The position numbers and the translations under genes are program-made. This document shows, piece after piece, positions 15,182 through 17,866 of a stretch of 17,866 bases of DNA. The DNA is taken from NCBI GenBank assembly GCA_047619485.1, contig JBLHKE010000060.1, positions 1 through 17,866 on the forward strand, written 5' to 3'. The notes under the pieces were generated by a model. That model was not told where the DNA came from. It saw nothing but the letters and a program-made list of their open reading frames with translations, and searched no databases. The number at the start of each line of letters is the position of its first letter. Position 1 is the stretch's first letter. The DNA comes from JBLHKE01 sp047619485. GTDB lineage: Bacteria > Verrucomicrobiota > Verrucomicrobiia > Verrucomicrobiales > DEV007.

Positions 15182-15571
15182 TTACGAGCTGGGCGACGTT
15201 CTTAGGGCTTGTTCGGAAATAAGTTGGTCATTTGCCTGATCGATGCCCAGAGGTCTAGTGCGGAAGCTGCCGTCGGTGAGGAAAGGATGCTCTAAGTTTC
15301 GGTCCCAACGGATTCGGCCAGGGACGGATGAATCGTAGACACCGGAGATGATGCCAGGATTTCCCAGCGACATGAAAAGGCGCTCGACGCCGGTCACCTT
15401 GTCACGATAAACCTCGATGTCACGCGGGATCCAGCGAACCCCGCCGGCACTTGAGCCATGCCTCACCAAGGTGTGCGTCCACTCCCCAGAATGGTCATCG
15501 CGCACCCATGCAGCAACCGCCCCGCCGCGTTCGAAGTTGGCGCCTGCCGCCACACCAGAAGTGATTCTCAC
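15182..15571 (-). pseudogene. beta-propeller protein fragment, truncated at both ends
   Basis: Frame of 129 codons starting at GTG 15571, which overlaps the sulfatase stop by four bases (GTGA). The sequence GGAVAAWVRDDHSGEWTHTL, then RDIEVYRDKVTGVERLFMSL and GIISGVYDSSVPGRIRWDR resembles blades of secreted propeller proteins I associate with Verrucomicrobiota. It begins in mid-domain without a signal peptide and breaks off after PLGIDQAND, where the tail (EQALRTSPSS) runs into the tRNA-like sequence. I read it as an internal fragment of a larger gene left by recombination. The GTGA overlap could still allow translation coupled to the sulfatase, giving a cytoplasmic or unstable peptide. Confidence 0.5.
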
Positions 15572-17866
15572 CTCTGCTTACTCCAATCCGGCGCCTCTTC
15601 GATGACTTCTGCTGTAAGGGACAGCAACTGGCTTTTCAGCCTGGAAAATACTTCAGGATTGTATTTCGCAACGTCCGTCTTCTGGCCCAGGTCACTCGAT
15701 AGATCGTACAATTCGAAGCTGTCGTAGGTCATTGCCTTGATCGCTGGAATCCATGATTCGTTAAATTGGTTGAGCTGGACGTATCTGCCGCGAATCCGGT
15801 CGAGCTCGGGAATACCGAAGCCCTCGAAGAGCTTCGCTCGCACGGTAGCCTCCGGATCGGAATCGCCCTTCTCTCGCAAGGCAGTCACCATCTGGTCTAT
15901 CAGTTTGGACATCGCTTCACGGTCACGAGGGAACGCGGTGGAGCGCCGACCGATCAGAGACCAGGTCCCGTCGCGCAATGCGATGGGGCTTCCCGACGTT
16001 GGAAGAATCCAAGCGAGGGGTTGGTGGCGCGTGATCGTTTCGGTTTTACCGAGAAGGAGAGGAGAGATGTCGGAACCATCGATGTGGACGCCTTTGGGTG
16101 TTTCGATCCCCGCTAGACCACAAATGGTAGGAACAATATCGATTTGCCCGGCCGGCTCGCGCGAGACACGACGTCCAGGGATTGTCCCCGGCCACGAGAA
16201 AATCCCCGGAACGCGGATGCCACCTTCAAGATTCGAGCCCTTGGTTCCGCGCAATTCTCCCACCCTGTCCTTGAGGTAGCTTCCGTTATCGGACGAGTAA
16301 ATCACCAGTGTCTCTTCGAGGACGCCCATTGCCCTGAGCTTCTCTAACAGACGTCCAATCGCGCGGTCGGTATGATCGATCGTCCCCGAGTAGATCGCGC
16401 CCGCGTCGTTAGCGGCACCATAGTCGGCGACGATCTCTTCCGGAGCGGCGATGGGGGCGTGTGGCTCGTGGAACCACACGTTGAGAAAAAATGGTTTCTG
16501 GTCTTTATGTTCCTCCTCCAACCAGCCAATCGCCTCATCGACGACGAGTTGGCAGGCGTATCCCTTTAGCTCTCCGATGCGTTTACGATTTCGCCAGAAG
16601 TTGGTGGGATTGCGATGGCTCGGCGCGGCGTTGAGGTCGGTGGCGAACCAGTAGTCGAAACCGTGCTGATCGATCCAAGGTTTGTCGCGCCCACGGAACG
16701 GAGCCCCTAGGTGCCATTTGCCGAAATGGGCGGTCTGATAGCCGTTGGCTTTCAAAATTTCAGCTAGGGTGATTTCACTCTCGAGCAGGTGTGAGTCCTG
16801 ATCGTTGTCGCTTATCCAGCTGTAGACGCCCGAGCGCACATGGTGCCGCCCCGTTAGAAGGGTCGCCCGCGAAGGCGAGCAGACGGCCGCGCCGGAGTAA
16901 AAATCAGTAAAGCGGACACCGCTGCCAGCCAGCCGGTCTAGGTGAGGGGTTTTTACCGGACCGCCGTAGCAGCCGAGATCTTTCCAGCCGAGATCGTCAG
17001 CGAGAAGGACGACGACGTTGGGCTGGGAGAAACCAGAATTCCCGGCTTCTGACTGCTTTTTTGATGAAGGCTTGGCAGCCGCCTGCGACTTACCCCTTGG
17101 TTCTTCTTCTGCCGATCGGATGTGATCGAGTAGTTCTATGATAGGCTTGTTGTCTGCAGCGGCATCTTTGATGCAGTAGAGAAAACGCAGTCCGCGGAGG
17201 AAAATCTGTTTCCCGGCCAGAGCTGGTGAGGCGTGAAAACTGTCATCCAGTTGATTGGTAGCGAGGACTTTCATTTCCCGTCCACGCTGCAGAACGAGAA
17301 CGTTGCCCTCTCGATCAGGAAGGTAGATTCTCCCGTCGGCGCCGACGGGCGAAGCGTATATTCCGCCAATTCCGGGCAAGCGCTCGCGGTCAATCACCGG
17401 GCTGCCATCGTTGGCTTCGAGACAGGTGAGGAGATTTTGGTTCGATTGGGTGAAGTAGAGGAGCCCATCGTAGAGGATTGGCGACGGTATGTAGGGGATG
17501 CCGCGAACAGCTTTCCAGACGGCGGAATCTGTGACGTCACCTTTGCCCGTGATTGGAATGGCAAGAAGAGAGTAACCCTCGTAGCCGCTCATGCAGTAGA
17601 CGACTTCGCCGTCGACGATCGGACAAGGGGTGCAGTTGCCGGTCAGTCCCTGCGCCTCCCAGATGATCTCGCCCGTTTCTAAATCGTAGCTGCGGATCTT
17701 GTTCGAGGCTGTGGTAATCACCTGGATCACTCCATTGTGCTCTGTGATGGCTGGCGTGGCCCAGGCATTGCCTTCGTCGCGATCCTTTTTCCAAAGCGTC
17801 TCCCCGTCTTTGGACTCCAAAACCTCGATGGTCGATTGCCCGCCGTGATCGCGGATGATGACGATC
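15568..17866 (-). CDS. PQQ-type beta-propeller fused to formylglycine sulfatase (5' end outside window)
   Basis: The frame is open to the right edge; the TTG at 17820 is just an internal Leu. Residues are counted from it. Residues 1-230 are a PQQ/BamB-type propeller with blades such as DLETGEIIWEAQGLTGN and SPVGADGRIYLPDREGNVLV. A Lys/Ser/Ala-rich linker (236-266, around SQAAAKPSSKKQSEAG) leads into an S1 sulfatase that begins QPNVVVLLADDLGWKDLGCY. It has Asp275/Asp276 (metal), CSPSR (314-318, Cys314 converted to formylglycine), GKWHLG (367-372) and SSDNGS (510-514). It removes sulfate esters from a substrate such as a polysaccharide; the target is unknown. Sulfatases normally start with their own signal peptide, so the fusion is unusual. 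Its signal peptide, if any, is off-window. No formylglycine-generating enzyme gene is seen here. Confidence 0.9.
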   Translation of the reverse strand, partial: IVIIRDHGGQSTIEVLESKDGETLWKKDRDEGNAWATPAITEHNGVIQVITTASNKIRSYDLETGEIIWEAQGLTGNCTPCPIVDGEVVYCMSGYEGYSLLAIPITGKGDVTDSAVWKAVRGIPYIPSPILYDGLLYFTQSNQNLLTCLEANDGSPVIDRERLPGIGGIYASPVGADGRIYLPDREGNVLVLQRGREMKVLATNQLDDSFHASPALAGKQIFLRGLRFLYCIKDAAADNKPIIELLDHIRSAEEEPRGKSQAAAKPSSKKQSEAGNSGFSQPNVVVLLADDLGWKDLGCYGGPVKTPHLDRLAGSGVRFTDFYSGAAVCSPSRATLLTGRHHVRSGVYSWISDNDQDSHLLESEITLAEILKANGYQTAHFGKWHLGAPFRGRDKPWIDQHGFDYWFATDLNAAPSHRNPTNFWRNRKRIGELKGYACQLVVDEAIGWLEEEHKDQKPFFLNVWFHEPHAPIAAPEEIVADYGAANDAGAIYSGTIDHTDRAIGRLLEKLRAMGVLEETLVIYSSDNGSYLKDRVGELRGTKGSNLEGGIRVPGIFSWPGTIPGRRVSREPAGQIDIVPTICGLAGIETPKGVHIDGSDISPLLLGKTETITRHQPLAWILPTSGSPIALRDGTWSLIGRRSTAFPRDREAMSKLIDQMVTALREKGDSDPEATVRAKLFEGFGIPELDRIRGRYVQLNQFNESWIPAIKAMTYDSFELYDLSSDLGQKTDVAKYNPEVFSRLKSQLLSLTAEVIEEAPDWSKQR

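Noticed and set aside
15130..15205. Minus-strand tRNA gene
   Set aside because: D-arm- and T-arm-like words are present, but there is no room for an anticodon arm and no acceptor stem pairing the two ends; at most a decayed fragment.
1..17866. CRISPR array, retron, toxin-antitoxin pair or phage defence genes
   Set aside because: I looked for regularly spaced repeats, reverse transcriptase, nuclease and small paired toxin/antitoxin motifs on both strands and found none.

Overview
The window looks like a chromosomal segment of a heterotrophic Verrucomicrobiota bacterium, with Planctomycetota as the alternative. The evidence is a PEP-CTERM exosortase substrate, an ASPIC/UnbV propeller, a PDZ-toroid protein of the DUF6288 type, a GDSL hydrolase with the C-terminal domain common in this phylum, and an S1 sulfatase. 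Recognisable Shine-Dalgarno sites are scarce. This placement comes from protein families; no rRNA gene is present.

Left third (1-6100). The end of an FG-GAP/UnbV secreted protein is followed by a PEP-CTERM protein with its own promoter candidate and a textbook terminator. Next come a decayed lipoprotein-like reading frame with an internal TGA and three small membrane-protein genes on the minus strand. An 898-base region without an intact gene holds a palindromic MITE-like element, an orphan terminator and a signal-peptide-like relic. A PDZ plus alpha/alpha-toroid protein follows, and 16 bases behind it a 55-residue membrane protein that is too short for ordinary ORF calling.

Middle (6190-10500). 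A secreted GDSL/SGNH hydrolase and a lipoprotein cyclophilin are divergently arranged. Then comes a region of transposon debris: a frameshifted IS110-type N-terminus and a fragment of an integrase-core transposase. An intact opine dehydrogenase sits between the two, followed by the apparent start of a truncated partner gene.

Right third (10500-17866). An acyltransferase-3 membrane protein carries ankyrin repeats inserted between its membrane segments. A GH3-family acyl-acid-amido synthetase follows on the same strand. A cytochrome P450 converges on it, and the two coding ends overlap by 44 bases. Together with the opine dehydrogenase these form a cluster-like set of small-molecule enzymes: NAD(P)H-dependent N-alkylation of an amino acid, O-acylation, ATP-dependent amide formation and oxidation. 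No such pathway is known to me; this is the best candidate for something undescribed here, but it rests only on proximity. The window ends with a PQQ-type beta-propeller fused in frame to a formylglycine sulfatase, whose stop codon overlaps the start of a propeller fragment truncated at both ends. Next to that fragment is a tRNA-like hairpin, which suggests a recombination scar.
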